From Amborella trichopoda (taxonomy: Eukaryota > Streptophyta > Magnoliopsida > Amborellales > Amborellaceae), in the NCBI RefSeq assembly GCF_000471905.2, contig NW_006499705.1:4761300-4825299 (forward strand): a DNA stretch of 64,000 nucleotides. Reading direction: 5' to 3'. The notes beneath the pieces were generated by a model, which was not told the origin of the DNA, did not search any database, and saw only the letters and a program-made list of their open reading frames with translations. The position numbers and the translations under genes were made by a program. Shown piece by piece: positions 35,416-47,574 of this stretch (positions within the stretch are counted from its first letter, which is position 1; each line of letters starts with the position of its first letter).

Positions 35416-35633
35416 CAAAAAAAAAAATACTTGATCCACAAGTCAGAAATGGAACGATCGAGATTCTTTTGTACCATCCCTCAATGTCATCAAAATTCAT
35501 CATATGAAAAGATACTTCAAATTTCAAAACAGTGAGATTTTTCTTCCCATTTAGAAAACTACCCAAAAAAAACCTATAACAAAGTGTGTTTCTGTCTCAT
35601 ACTCTCTCTCTCTCTCTCTCTTTAAAGACCTTC

Positions 35634-38600
35634 TCAGTCGTTCCACAGGGCAAACATAGGTAACTGATGCTGATGGAACACAGGAAAGCTTGGCCTGTTA
35701 GACCCCATCCACCCAATATTGCCTCCAACATTGTTGCCTGAAATATTTGAACCCTCATACTTAGCATATTTTCCACCAAATTCGGGAGAGAGAAAGAGAG
35801 CCTGAGAATAATCTCCTCCACCGCCATCCTGAACTTGTCTGACGCCGTTATAAATCGTCATTTTACGGCAATTTGGATCGTTTTCGCAATGAGTTGAGGA
35901 ATGATTTGGACTCTCAGGGTTAGAGCTCGGATTGCTAAGAGAAGAGACCAATGAATTGTTTGTGTTGCCGCTGAGATCAGTTAGCAAACGGGCGGCTTCT
36001 TCTACCTGTGGGAAAATCGCAGACTCTTTGTTGGCATCTGCATTAGTCGGGTCGCCAGGAAACTCACTGGATATTGAAGGTTGGCCGGGATCTTTGCCGG
36101 ATTTTTTTGCGAGATCGCCACCTATCAGCGTTGTGCTTGAGCATATTCTCTTGACGTCGTATTTGCTAATGTCAAAATTTGTAACGGCAGAGACACCTCG
36201 GAACTTGATGGCCGCGATATCATAGGCCTCAGCTGCCTCCTCTTGCGTACCTAAAGAGAAAAATTGAGAGAGGCTTTAAAAAGAGAGATAGTCTAGTCCG
36301 ATCAAGGTTTTCGACCCGGATCTGAACCGACTCATACCCGTACCCATCAGGTCTACTTGTCAACAGAGGTTTTCACTTTGAGATGGGCAACAGGTTGGGT
36401 CCGGCCGAACCCGGACCTAGACGTAAACCCGAAAAGTATTCTGATTCAGGTTTTGGACCCATATCAGGTCTAGTTTTTAAGAGAGGTTTTCACTTTGAGA
36501 TGGGCAGGTAGGTTAGAGAGCAGGGGTGGCAACAGGTCGGGTGACCCGGACCTAGACACACCCAAAAAGTATTTTGATTAAGGTTTTGAACCCGGATCTG
36601 AACCGTCAGGTCCAAAAATTGAACCCATACCGGTACCTATCAAGTCCCAGGTTTATCACGTCAGGTCAGGGTCTAGTTGGGTCCAATGTCATTCTTTTTT
36701 TACTTTTTTTTTTTTTGTCTTTTTTTATATTACGATACACTCATGTCATTGGCAACAACACCACAATCAGTGGCCAATAGATTTCAAAATTTGTCATTCA
36801 ATAGCTAAAGAAAAATGCTTCAATAAGGCTTGAAGTGTTTTATCTCCAATAATTTATATGTACGGGTCGAGTCCAATCAGACCTCAAACCCAGACCGAGA
36901 CCGAGACCGAAATAGGGTCCAGGTTCAAAAGTATTCATATCTAAGTTTTGAACCCAGACCCGACTTATTAGGTCCAAATATTGGACCCATACTTGGACTA
37001 TATGGGGTCCAGGACTATTCCGACCCCGACTAGAGAGAGATAATTGGTCCAGGTCTATTGCCACCCCGACTAGAGAGAGATAATTGGACCATATGGGGGG
37101 TCCAGGTCTATTGCCACCCCTACTAGAGAGAGATAATTACTGAGAAAGCGGGGTGAGAGAGAGACTTACTGAAGGTACCAAGATAGAGGTCTTTGTTACC
37201 GGCAACTCTGCCGATGCGAGCTTGCCATCGTCCGTGTTGATGATGCCTGCGCAGTTCAACAAACAGTAAAAACAGAGACGAGTGAGATAAAGAGAGTTTA
37301 CGTGGGCGTGCGTCATAGAGAGATAAAAGGCCTACGTTTTGGCTTTCATGCGCGTACTTCAATTCTCTAGAGAGAGAAAGAAGAGAGGGAGAATCCATTG
37401 TAGGAAATTATGAGACAGTGAAAATTTGGAAACGTAGAGAGAAACGATCGGAGGGGGGGAGGGCCACACTTTGGAAAAACTGGACAGGCTGTAAACAATA
37501 TGCATGAGAGAGATGGAATTCTAGAGAGAGAATGCCGCGAAAGATTAGGGTGACGTAGAGAGAGAAATAGACAAAGATAATGTAGCGCAGAAAGAGCTGG
37601 GTAGAGAGAGAGAGCGGTAAAGAGTTAAAAAAAACTAAAGAGTAAATAAACAACGGGAGAAGGGATTGGGGCGAGACTACAGTATATTGAGAGAGAGAAA
37701 GGAAGTTAGAGAGAGAAAATGAGACAGAAATGAAATAGAGGGAGAGAGCAGTAAAGACATTATACATGGAGAGAGAGAATGTGAGGTAGAGAGAGAGGAA
37801 GGGGCTAGAGAGAGGTTATTTCGAGTAAGAAGGCTGTAAACCTTGTCACTCCACGGTACACAGATGCTCCTCTGGAAAAGCCGCTGCTCTTCCTGAACAA
37901 ACCACAGGAGGAAAGATGAAAAAATTGGCCCTCGAATGCTTCCAAAACAATACAAGTGAAAGCAATAAATTTTGAATAAACAATGAATATCTCTCTAACT
38001 CAAACAATGAATCTCTCTCTAACTGCCAAAACCCCAGTTTCTCTCTTCTTGGGAGAGAGACGTACCTCCTTAAGTTGGCCACGAACTCCTGCCTCGTCAT
38101 GTTCTTCATCTCCTCCAATTCCTTTTCGTAAGTGCTCAACTGTAGAGCAAAAGGACCAATGAATTAGAGAGACGACAGCAGATGCGTGGTGAGGAGAGAG
38201 AAAACTTATGAGATGAAAAAGACCAAGAGCAAGGAGCTAGAAGAGTGAAAAAACCCAACGGAGAGAAAACCAAGAGCGAGGAGAGAGAAGAGAAAAACCG
38301 AAGCAGAGAGATAAAAGAGAAGAAACCCAAGAGCGAGGAGAGAGAGAAACCCATGAAAGAAGAAGGAAAAAAAACCCAAGAGAGAGAAAAGAGTGTAAAC
38401 AAGATCCTAGAGAGAAGAAAGAGTACATAACCAAGGAGACATAGAAACACCAAAAAACAATGACTTGGGGACAAAGGCTATAAATTCACAAGATATAGTG
38501 GTAAAAGAGCTTCAAATTCCAAATGGGAGGAGAGAGAGAGAGAGGTAGAGAGAGAATATCCGTGTGTTGGAGAGAGAAAACAGAGAAAATAGTACATAAC

Positions 38601-41600
38601 CAAGGAGACGGAAACACCAAAAAACAATGACTTGGAGACAAAAGGCTATAAATTGACAGGATATAGTAGTAAAAGAGCCTCAAATTACATATCGGAGGAG
38701 AGAGAGAGAGAGGGGTAGAGAGAATGTATGTGTGTTAGAGAGAGAGGTACAGAGAATGAATGTGTGATAGAGAGAGAGAGTTCACGTACCGGGAAATTTA
38801 TATGGGTGGAAGGACCCCAGTACTTGAGAGCTGCCAAATCATAGGCCTTAGCCGCCTTTTCTTCTTTGTCATATCCTCCTAATTTCATCAAAAACCATCA
38901 AAATCAGACTCAATGGAGATCCCAATAAAATCAACCAGCTATTGCAACCAATTCAAATTTAAAGTTGTGGAGAGAGAAAAGCCTGAGCTATATAGAGAGC
39001 TAGTGAGAAAAACAGGTTAGAGAGAGAGGAACAAGTTGTAGAGAGAGAAAAGATCAAGCTATCGACACCTAGAGAGAGAATGAACAGCTAATAATTGAAG
39101 TTGCAGAGAGAGGGATTTGAGCTATGGAGAGCTCGAGATAGGAAAGATGACGCAACCAATAGTAAAATGAAGCATCATTAAAGAGAAGAAAAGTGGGGAA
39201 AAGAATAAAAGATCCACAACATTTGAAGAGGCACAAAGGGAAGAGAGAGACTCACCAAGATACACTTCATTTCAGCATCACAGAGCGAGCAAGAAACAAA
39301 ACACGAGAAACACAACATTAGTCTTAATGAACCATGAAAAAATGAAACAAGGGTGTGGTTTGTATAAAGCTGTGGCCCTAAACAATCAAAGTAAGACGCA
39401 CTTTTAATTAGTCGATAGAAGTCCTTTTTAGAACCGACAATCTTTATGTAGGTCCAAAACTTCACTTTCATCTCTAATAAATTTAAAGCTTCAAAAGTAG
39501 CTTTGAACCGTAGTTCATGCAGATCCATCAAAACTTCAAAATCTTGAAAATTGAGGGTCATGCATGACAAGATGCACTATTCCCAAGACCTGATCTTTAT
39601 TTTTTCTTATGTTTATGTATCTGAAAGTCCAAATTAACGGATTCGAGGGTTTTTGGGTTTCAAATCAACTTTTTCTAGTTGAATTTGAAAAAGTAGATTT
39701 TTTGAGGTGTGTCGTAATTTGATTGTTAAAAGCCTCGACCATATATAATTAAACCTGATTTTTTTTTTTTAACCTCGAATTTTGATTTTTTTTTTTTTTA
39801 AGCCTAGAATTTTGATTTTTTTTTTTTTTTTTTTTCATTAGTCCTCAACTTCCCTACTAATGGAAAAAAACAAAAAAAATCAAAATTTGGATTGACAGAA
39901 AGAAATTTCAACAAAAACAAATATAAAAAAAAGATCGGGTCGACTGAACTTGCAATGGTCGGTCAACCCGATCTTCTTTTATATTTACAAGTTCGATATT
40001 TGATACGGAGTATTTTATATTTTACCTAAAGTTTAGTAAATTACTCTAAACTTTTTCCATAAATCAATGAGGTATATTAGTCTTAATAGAAAATAAAATC
40101 GGGGCAGGTCGGTGGCCGACCGAACGAAATGGTGGGTTCGGAACTCGGATAGAACCATACAATCCTGTCTGATTAGGGCGATTCAGATTCGATTCAAATT
40201 GAATCGAATCTGAGTGTTTTTTGAGGAAAAGTTTCAAAGGGAATTTTCTCTTTCTAACCTTGTCTACCCTTCCTGGTCTGGCCTTCCTTTCTACAGCTAT
40301 TGTCCCATAGATGAGCTTCGTATCTCCCGGTCCAACGATGCCTGTACCCAACAACAAAACACAATAAACAATCTGCACCTAACAGTACAATCAATAAACT
40401 AGAGAGAGAAGACGTTATAAAGGCAAGGTGTTTTAGAGTAAGAGAGACGCAGCCTGAGAGACATTGCAAGGGAAAGTGTTTTAATTAAGAGTGAGAGACG
40501 TAGAGAGAGAAGACTTTCGAAATCGATAACATTGTTTGCATAAAATAATAGACAACATTAGAAAGGAGAAAACTCTAGAGAGGGAGGAGAGGAACGACAC
40601 CTGGTAACCCCACGATACTGTGAAGTCCTCTGACCAAAGGTCTCAATGGATTTCCTTGGAACTGGCTCTTTAGTGAGAGCTTTTCCATGGCCCCGCTTCC
40701 TTGCATTATCAGAGGGAACACAAACTATGGCAGCAGATTGAGGCAAACTCACTGAGGTAGACTGAGAACCAGAGCTCATAGAGAGAGAAAGCGCCTGAAA
40801 ATCTCCATTTGAGGCCACAATTTGGCCCGCTTTCTCGGAACCATCATGCACCAATCTCTTATCACTTGGTGCGATTGGGTTTTGCCTCAGCCATGACTTC
40901 AAACCGGAGATTCCCGGCCCCGAACCAATTGCGTGGCTCATGGAGCCCGCATTTTCTAAGGCCATGTTATAAAGATGTGGGTTTTGGAGATGGCTCGGAA
41001 TAAAGGTTTCCGGCTGATCGAAACGACGGATCAATGATGAAGTTAGGGCCTGCGCCTCCTCGCTTTCTCTCTCTCTAGAACTGGTGCTGCTCTGGAGAAA
41101 GCTCGGGATATTTACATTGATGCCAGCCGTAGACGGGTGATCGCGGTCGAAATCCAACGCCTGATGGTGGCCGCGCTGATAGTAGACGGGATCAAATGGC
41201 GGGGGGTGCGCAGTGGCGCCAAGGAAATCTTCGAGCTTCGGATTTTCTCTCTCTACATTGTTGTTGGTGAATTCGGAGGTGGATATGAGGCGTGAGGATT
41301 GAAGGCCCGGAGCTTGATGGGTTCGTGATAAATCCATGTGTTTCAGCCTCCAATCTTCACACACACAGGACCAAATTCAAGGAGAGTAAGAGAGAGAGAG
41401 AGAGAAGAATGCCTATAGCTCAACTAGAGAGAGAAACCCCAAGAAGACAATGAAAACAATGATGAGAATAAGATAGAAACAATAAAAGAGTGGAGAGATC
41501 GAAATTTAATGATTCACACAAAAGGACTAGCAAAAACAGAAATAGAGAGAGAGAGAGAGAACCAAGTAAAATGATCAAATGCAACTGGAAAACTGTAAAA

Positions 41601-41979
41601 AGTGCTCGAGAAATAGAAAGAGAAGCACGGAAATAACCATTAATCTGTTTATACAAATCCCCAATAGTTTCTCTTTTAATTTTCAACCCATTCATGAGGG
41701 AGAAACGCTATAAGAATAAAATATATAAAAGATTTATTATGAGGAGTGAAACTTATTAAGTTCACTAATCCAACCCATGAAGACTGACATAGAAAATTTG
41801 GAAAAAAAAATAAAACTGAGAAATTACATCTCAATTAAACTGAATCGATAGACACTCTTACGGATAATACCCCCAAGAACAAATGAGAAAAGGCAAATTT
41901 TTCTCTCTCATCGGAGCATATAGCAAAAAAACAAAGGCTAGAGTATGAAACCTCCGCTAGATATACCCAGAAACAATTG

Positions 41980-42017
<38 letters not shown>

Positions 42018-42037
42018 NNNNNNNNNNNNNNNNNNNN

Positions 42038-42068
<31 letters not shown>

Positions 42069-42465
42069 GACATGCCCATAAGCCATTATCTCTCTCTCTC
42101 ATCAAAACAAGGCAAAATAAAAAGGAAAAACAGTTAGGCAGGTGACACACCGAATCCAAGGTTTATGCCTTAAAAAAATTGAGCACAATAAACAGTGGGG
42201 TAGGGTTTGTTAAAGGGAGTGCACCTGATGAGTGAGAGCGTCTGAGAACCTCCATAATGCACAGAGACCCATCTGAGCGCAAAGGCATGTGAGATGATGA
42301 GAAATGTGTTGTTGTTTTGTTCATTTCATCGAAGCTTTGATGCTGGTTTTCTGAGTTTTCTCCTCCATGAAATGCTGTGAAGTTTGTGGGGCTGCTTGGG
42401 TTGTTGGCCCCTCCTCCATCTATGTTGAGGTGAGGAGAGAGAGAGAAACCAAGCCAATTATTCAT
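35634..42465 (-). CDS. ANT: AINTEGUMENTA, euANT-type AP2 transcription factor
   Basis: Nuclear DNA-binding regulator of organ growth. Nine exons join in frame (42225-42465, 40601-41354, 40259-40341, 39256-39264, 38790-38878, 38066-38139, 37842-37892, 37170-37246, 35634-36250), giving 664 aa. All introns are GT-AG. In order: WLGFSLS (4-10), [17 protein letters not shown] (120-126), [13 protein letters not shown] (228-240), [25 protein letters not shown]2 domain 1 starts at Tyr327 with the family's insertion ([13 protein letters not shown]); the linker has [22 protein letters not shown]2 domain 2 starts at Tyr429 ([19 protein letters not shown]) and ends at [10 protein letters not shown]. The C-terminus is [27 protein letters not shown] and PSTH-NF point to ANT rather than BBM/PLT; the GLKSWLRQ motif resembles one also known in BBM. 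ATG 42465 is the first in frame; the codon at 42492 is GTG. The introns are CT-rich on the sense strand. Confidence 0.95.
36521..37122. mobile_element. hAT-like MITE in ANT intron 8, right end triplicated
   Basis: Left end CAGGGGTGGCAACAGG; right end TTGCCACCCCTA. Flanks TTAGAGAG (36513-36520) and CTAGAGAG (37123-37130) match at 7 of 8. The right end and adjoining host bases (CTAGAGAGAGATAATT) occur three times, near 37030, 37066 and 37123, so the junction itself has been tandemly copied. Left of it, GAGGTTTTCACTTTGAGATG is also repeated (36366 and 36483). Confidence 0.7.
38423..38760. repeat. 169-bp tandem duplication in ANT intron 5
   Basis: GTACATAACCAAGGAGAC starts at 38423 and again at 38592, followed in both copies by AACACCAAAAAACAATGACT, a TAAATT block and a (GA)n run. 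The copies differ at scattered positions. It lies between exons 5 and 6 without touching either. Confidence 0.75.
39256..39264 (-). CDS. ANT: ANT microexon of 9 nt (Val-Tyr-Leu)
   Basis: Exon 3 ends AGACAAG before GT (at 40259) and exon 5 starts GAGGATATGAC after AG (at 38878). The protein between them, V-Y-L, is missing from both. On the minus strand the only fitting stretch I found in the intervening 1.4 kb is AG, TGTATCTTG, GTGAG at 39254-39266. It has phase 1 on both sides and restores [14 protein letters not shown] exactly. A tiny exon coding this tripeptide is known for the ANT/AP2 family, as I recall. Confidence 0.9.
39343..39755 (-). mobile_element. MITE family B in ANT intron 3, inverse orientation
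   Basis: It begins AAGGGTGTGGTTTGTATAAA and ends near GTCGTAATTTGATTGTTAAA, with the family's AAGATGCACTATTCC block inside. About 410 bases. It starts 79 bases from the 9-nt microexon. Confidence 0.7.
42018..42037. other. Assembly gap (N) in ANT intron 1
   Basis: Twenty N in the middle of a (CT)n run (about 41980-42067). The placeholder length suggests the true microsatellite length is unknown. Confidence 0.95.
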
Positions 42466-43720
42466 TTTCTCTCTCTTCTCTTTGCACCACACTCTAGGAG
42501 AATCTCTCTACACTACCCTCAAGAAAGAAACTCCACTCTCTCTCTGCACTACACTCACGGCAAAAAAACCCCACTCTCTAGACCTCCCTCCCTCTCTCTC
42601 TACACTGCACTGACCAACTCTCTCTCTATCTAAAAAAACTCTAGTTTTTAAACTTTCTATTCTCTGCAGTGCTCTCTAAACCCTATAGAACACACTATTC
42701 TCACTCTAAACTACTTGCTCCCCTCTATATAACTCCATAAACACTTTCTTGATACTGTAAAATTAATAGCTCCTCTCTCTGTCTACACCATAAATAAGCA
42801 CTAGGAGGATCACTCTTTTTCTCTCTACAACTTCTTTAGCTATCTCTACAGTGCTTTGCCCCTCTCACTGCCCTAAAACACCATAAACTCCTTGTTATTC
42901 TAAACTTGTAGCTTCTCTCTCTACACCGTAATAAGAAACTAGAAGGAACTCTCTCCTTCTCTCTTAATAAAAATTCCTATTTAAAACTCTTGTACTTTCT
43001 CCTATGCTTCTCTATACTCTTACACCTTAAAGCAGTCTCTCTCTCTCCACCCCAACAAAAACACCACAATAAAAATCTAGAAATCTCTCTCTATACTACA
43101 ATAGAGAAACTTCTGTTTACTTTACTCTATTGTTTCTCTCTCCTCGGGTTTCAAACTTGAGAGGGTTTCTCAATAATTGAAGGCTCGAGCAGTGTCGACT
43201 GTGATGCTCTCTCTCTCTCTCTAAAATGCTTCACAGTATTCAACGCGCCATCCGAGTCTGAAAATGGAATCCCCTTAACTCTTACTTCATGATTTTCATC
43301 AAACCAACGCCTTTTCCTTCAAGGGTGAGCCCTCGGTTTTCGATCCCATGTTTCTCTCTCTTCTCATCAACTCTCATCATTGAAGAAGCAGAATGAACCC
43401 ATTATGTGTTTCTCCCACTTTCTCTCTCTACCCAGAAATCCAAGTCCTGTGTCTCTCACGTTGGGGGCCGTTAGAGAGATAAAATGGAAAAAGCAAATAA
43501 AGAAGCTCCAAATTCGAAACACCCCACAACCTCTTTTCCCCTTCTCTCTCTTCACTTTCTCTCTCTAAAATCTCTCTCTTCCCCCCCCCCTGCAGACTGC
43601 AACGAAACCGCCTCTTGGAAAACCAAACCCCAACAGGGGTTTATAGGCTTTCCAATACCGAGAATGCCCTGGCCATATGATCTAATATCAAAGGTAACCT
43701 CGTGATATGATTTAAGCATA
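42466..43720 (-). promoter_or_regulatory. ANT 5' leader and proximal promoter, CT/GA-rich
   Basis: About 1.25 kb upstream of the ANT start is dense in CTCTCTCT words on the plus strand (GA on the sense strand), with interspersed AAACT/CTACAC words. (GA)n runs are known targets of plant BPC proteins. A TATATAG on the minus strand at 42725-42731 could be the TATA box, about 260 bases before the start codon. I recognise no coding exon here. Confidence 0.45.
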
Positions 43721-44204
43721 AGAGGGTTCCAGAGTTAAAGCCTCTATCACTAGCTCCCAAATGACCAAAGTAACCTCAACTAGTCACAACGGATGAAAAA
43801 AATATCCCCACTTTTTTGTGCGTTTTACAAAAGGAAAATATTTTGATAGGCCTACACCCCACCCAAAATACGCAAAGACTCACTTCAAAACTACTTCGAA
43901 TTACAATTCTAGTGCTCGAAAACCTTGAAATGGATTATCTCGGTCTTGATGGTTATCGTTGTAAAAAATATTAGGATTGTAAATTCTAAAAATAATATAT
44001 ATTGTAAATTCTGCCTTAAAAATAAGTTTCCAACAATCCACAAGATTCGTACTACTTTTTTAGCTTGAAATTTTGTAGTAAGTGTTGACCCATCATTGAG
44101 ATTTCTCGTGCCCATAGTGACTTTGGGACGATGACTCGAGATGAGACTTTACTTCATTTTATTTAAAAGCATGTGCCTTATAGAAACCGAATCCCTTACA
44201 AAAT

Positions 44205-44590
44205 GAAAAGCTTATATAATGTTGTAACCTTATACCGTGGAAGTAAGGTGCTGCTCAAAAATCCAGTAGAAATTAGTGATGAAGTTGAAAAACCTTCTAA
44301 TTGATTGTCTCGATTTTGAGATTCATGTATATAAAGAGAGAAAAATGAACTTCAAGTCTAAAAAGTGATGCATGTTATAATAAGTTGTCTGAACTATCAA
44401 TTTTTAATATTTGCAAGTGTTTATGGATCTTTTCAATCTACTCTGTTTTTTAAATTTTAAATTTCATAATTACGACTGAACATACATGTTCAAGCCATCG
44501 TAAGGTTCCTGGAACTATTTCTTCCAACAAAATTTAGAGGCATGTTGTACTTGTATAGTCTGAGGTGGGCACCTTATAGAAACCTCACAT
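44205..44590 (+). mobile_element. MITE family B copy
   Basis: Left end AAAAGCTTATATAATGTTG; right end GCACCTTATAGAAACCTCAC. About 385 bases. Just before it, 43880-44200 looks like a second worn member ending ATAGAAACCGAATCCCTT. Confidence 0.6.
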
Positions 44591-44619
44591 CAAGTTCTTG
44601 ATGTTTGTCGAAGCATCCA

Positions 44620-45190
44620 GACCCTCTAGATGGTTACCCCTTGAGAGAAATGGTGGAAACCTAACTTTGATGGGAGAGGGAGATATGATAGACAAAATAC
44701 ATGTTAGGGTGACATGTTGCAAGACAACAATGGAGTAGTACTACGGTTTTTACCAGGGCCGATTGTACCCATTAACTGCAAATGAGTCTAAGCTTTGGGC
44801 GCTAAAATCTGGGGTGGTTAGACTGAATGCTCACTATTTTAGGATAATCATTGAAGGAGATTTATCCAATGTTCTTGTGTGATGTAAGGCGCCTGAGAAA
44901 ACTCCATGGGCCTCGAACTCACTTATGGATGAGATTTTACATACCCTTCAAAAGAGAGAAGTGCAATTCAATCGCATAAATATGGAACAAAATGGATATG
45001 TTGATGCGCCAGCAAAAGAAGCCACTTCTTTAGGGATCTAAGCATACCATTTTGGTTTTTCCTTTTCTTCCTCTTCTTTCCTCGATCCCCTTTCTATTCT
45101 ATTCTATCATTTTTTTTTCTTTTTTTTTTTTCTGTGATTCACAGCTCTTTTGTTATATTTTTCGTATTTTAAATGAAAACTAGCTAACAA
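44620..45190 (+). mobile_element. LINE (L1-like) RNase H remnant
   Basis: Plus-strand text matches the RNase H domain at the end of plant L1-type polyproteins: NFDG, then LQDNNGVVLRF and GPI, then ANESKLWALKSGVVRLN, FRIIIEGDLSNVLV and MEQNGYVDAPAKEATSLG. The frame shifts between the early pieces and carries stop codons. A T-rich 3' part follows. Only the last domain remains, as expected for 5'-truncated insertion. Confidence 0.75.
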
Positions 45191-47225
45191 TCGAAATAAG
45201 ATAATTGTGATTGTCAATTACAATGGATGAAAAAATGAATAAACCAAAGGGAACAACTTGGTAAGCCACCTAACGAAAAAAGTATGGATTAGATTACTCC
45301 GATTAAATTTGACTAGATAGGTGGGTTTGAAATTTTGAGAGCATATACGCCTAGCTTAACCACTCAAAAAAATAGTATGATAAAAAAAAAATGGGCAAAA
45401 TGTGTCTCCCATCAATGTTGAATATTAGCACTTACGATCTGAATCCCAATGTGTGGTTCAAAAAGGTTCGTAAGCTATACTGGCCTTTAGGTTTAGGCGG
45501 CTCATAATCATTATCCAAAGAAAAACCTTAAAGAGACTCGGCCTCTATATTTAAAATTTTCATAAAATTTTTAGTCACTGAGAAAAACTGTTGTTTACTT
45601 GTTCCAACGTCAACTACCAAAACATTTTGCATCTCGGTGCCTATCTCATTTGTTTCTTACAGGTTCCATCATTGACTATCTGTAACCCATAAAACACGAA
45701 TGGTCCAATCTCACTACAGTTAGTATTTGTCTTAATCTTTGCAAATTCTTAGAGCATTTTTAGTTTACCATGTCATAAGATATCGTCTAATATTGTGCCA
45801 CCTATTTAGGGTGTGAATCATGAATCATAATATGTCCGTTTACTTTATGATCGATCGTATCGTCAGTCAGATCAAAAGTCATCGCATCTCTTCTCACTAT
45901 AATGTTTTGGGCTTTCTCATTATCATTTAAAATATTTCATTTGAACCAAATAATCACTTTTAATTGATGTTATTATGGATCGATATTGCACATCATCATA
46001 CTATTTAAGTATGTTCCTCTAATTTTATTGCGTATTGAAACTACCACTAATGTCTCAAATTATATTTAGTTTTGATCTTATGTACATAACATGGAAGCGC
46101 ACGTGTTATATTTATAGTTGATACATCAAGGGCACAATATTCGTGTCTAATACTTTAAATATGTAAACATTTCATATTAATATGTACTTATGAAATATCA
46201 CTATCAAAAATACTTAATATCACTAAAATCCTACCTCCCCTTTATCCAAAATAATGTATCGAGTCTGGACACGACAAACATCGATCACTCAAAGTCAATG
46301 TCTCGAGTCTGGACACGATAAACATCAATCACTCAAAGTCTCTTTAGCTAAATTTCAAAAAATTAAGGTCTTTATGGGAATAATAAATACCAAGATTATA
46401 TTTTAAGAAAGGACCTTTGATAATCTTGATATTTTTTTAAGAAAATGCACAATAATTTTAAGTTCATTATTTGGTCCAAGTATATAAAAGGAAGGCTTGA
46501 TCTTGTAAAACTTCAACTCCCCAAAGGGTAATTTCGGACATTTTCGTCATTCAAAGCTTTAAAGTTTGGGCCTTTGAAGCTTCGAGTTTGAGCTTTCAAA
46601 CTTTTTATTAACATTTCAAAAAAAAAAACATAAACAGTCATTTTGCAGGCATCATGCCCGAGGCAGAAGAAGGAAAGTGACGGCTTGTGGGTGCAGGAAC
46701 AAAACTGGAGAGAGAAATTAGATAAAGGGCGAGAAACAACGGACAGAAAACAAAGGTCGAGAGAGGAGAGAGTGATAGAGAGAGAAACCATAGAACAAAA
46801 GAACACAGAAGAGAGGGACAGGAGAGACGGAGTGTGATCTAGAGAGAGAAAGGATCGGACAGGTCTCCTAAACTACTACAACCCCTGGTGCTCCCTTAAA
46901 CTTGACATGGCTTTGGTCCATCGGGATTAATGCTTGAAATAGAAAAGAAATCAAAAGTTTCCATTAGTTTAGAGATCCCATTCTAAATGTTGATGATTTT
47001 AGTAATCCACCCAGAAGATAAGGTGACAGCGTTATGACTGAACTAGGCTCACTTTTTGACCGTAAGGTTCCCCTTGTCCTATGCCATATAACCACTTATT
47101 TAGTATATCGAATTCGACAAACAGACTCAGAATCGGTTTGAAAGAATTTTTTATCATTGATGCTTTTGAACCGAGGGATTTCTCGAGGCTTGTCCACAAC
47201 TGAGTCCTTAAATACAATAGCTGGG
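45191..47225. other. Intergenic stretch, no gene seen
   Basis: A worn RTE-like LINE 3' region on the minus strand is likely at 45840-46090 (GTCATCGCATCTCTTCTCAC, as at 4390). A two-copy repeat of about 46 bases (CGAGTCTGGACACGA) lies at 46258-46345. A GA-rich patch lies at 46700-46850. Confidence 0.45.
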
Positions 47226-47233
47226 TTCACTGT

Positions 47234-47500
47234 TAGAGGTGGCAACCTGGATCCAAAAATACAATATGGGACCGACCCAACCCAAAATTAAAATATGTAC
47301 GTATTTATATATATATATATATATATGAGACCTGAAAAATATTATTGGATTCGAACTTGGATCTGGACCCGAATAGTTGTCAGATCTAAAATTTGGACTC
47401 AGATCCAACCTGTCGGATCCAATTTTTTAACCCATACCTGGACCTGGATCGGGTTTACCTCTTGGGTCCCCCATCCGGTCCAAGTCCATTGCCACCCCTA
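47234..47500. mobile_element. hAT-like MITE with GGTGGCAA termini
   Basis: Left end TAGAGGTGGCAACCTGG; right end CATTGCCACCCCTA. Flanks TTCACTGT and TTCAATCA match at 5 of 8, so it is probably old. An (AT)n run sits inside. Confidence 0.55.
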
Positions 47501-47574
47501 TTCAATCATATTGGCTAAGTGGACATGATATGGCCCAAATTGAATATATTTAAAAATATATGATATTTATATGT

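Noticed and set aside
36521-37122. ANT intron 8 GGTCC-rich stretch as an extra exon
   Set aside because: It has MITE ends and a target duplication, and exons 8 and 9 join in frame without it.
42466-42492. Longer ANT start at 42492
   Set aside because: The codon there is GTG; the first in-frame ATG is at 42465 and matches the usual M-N-N-W-L start.
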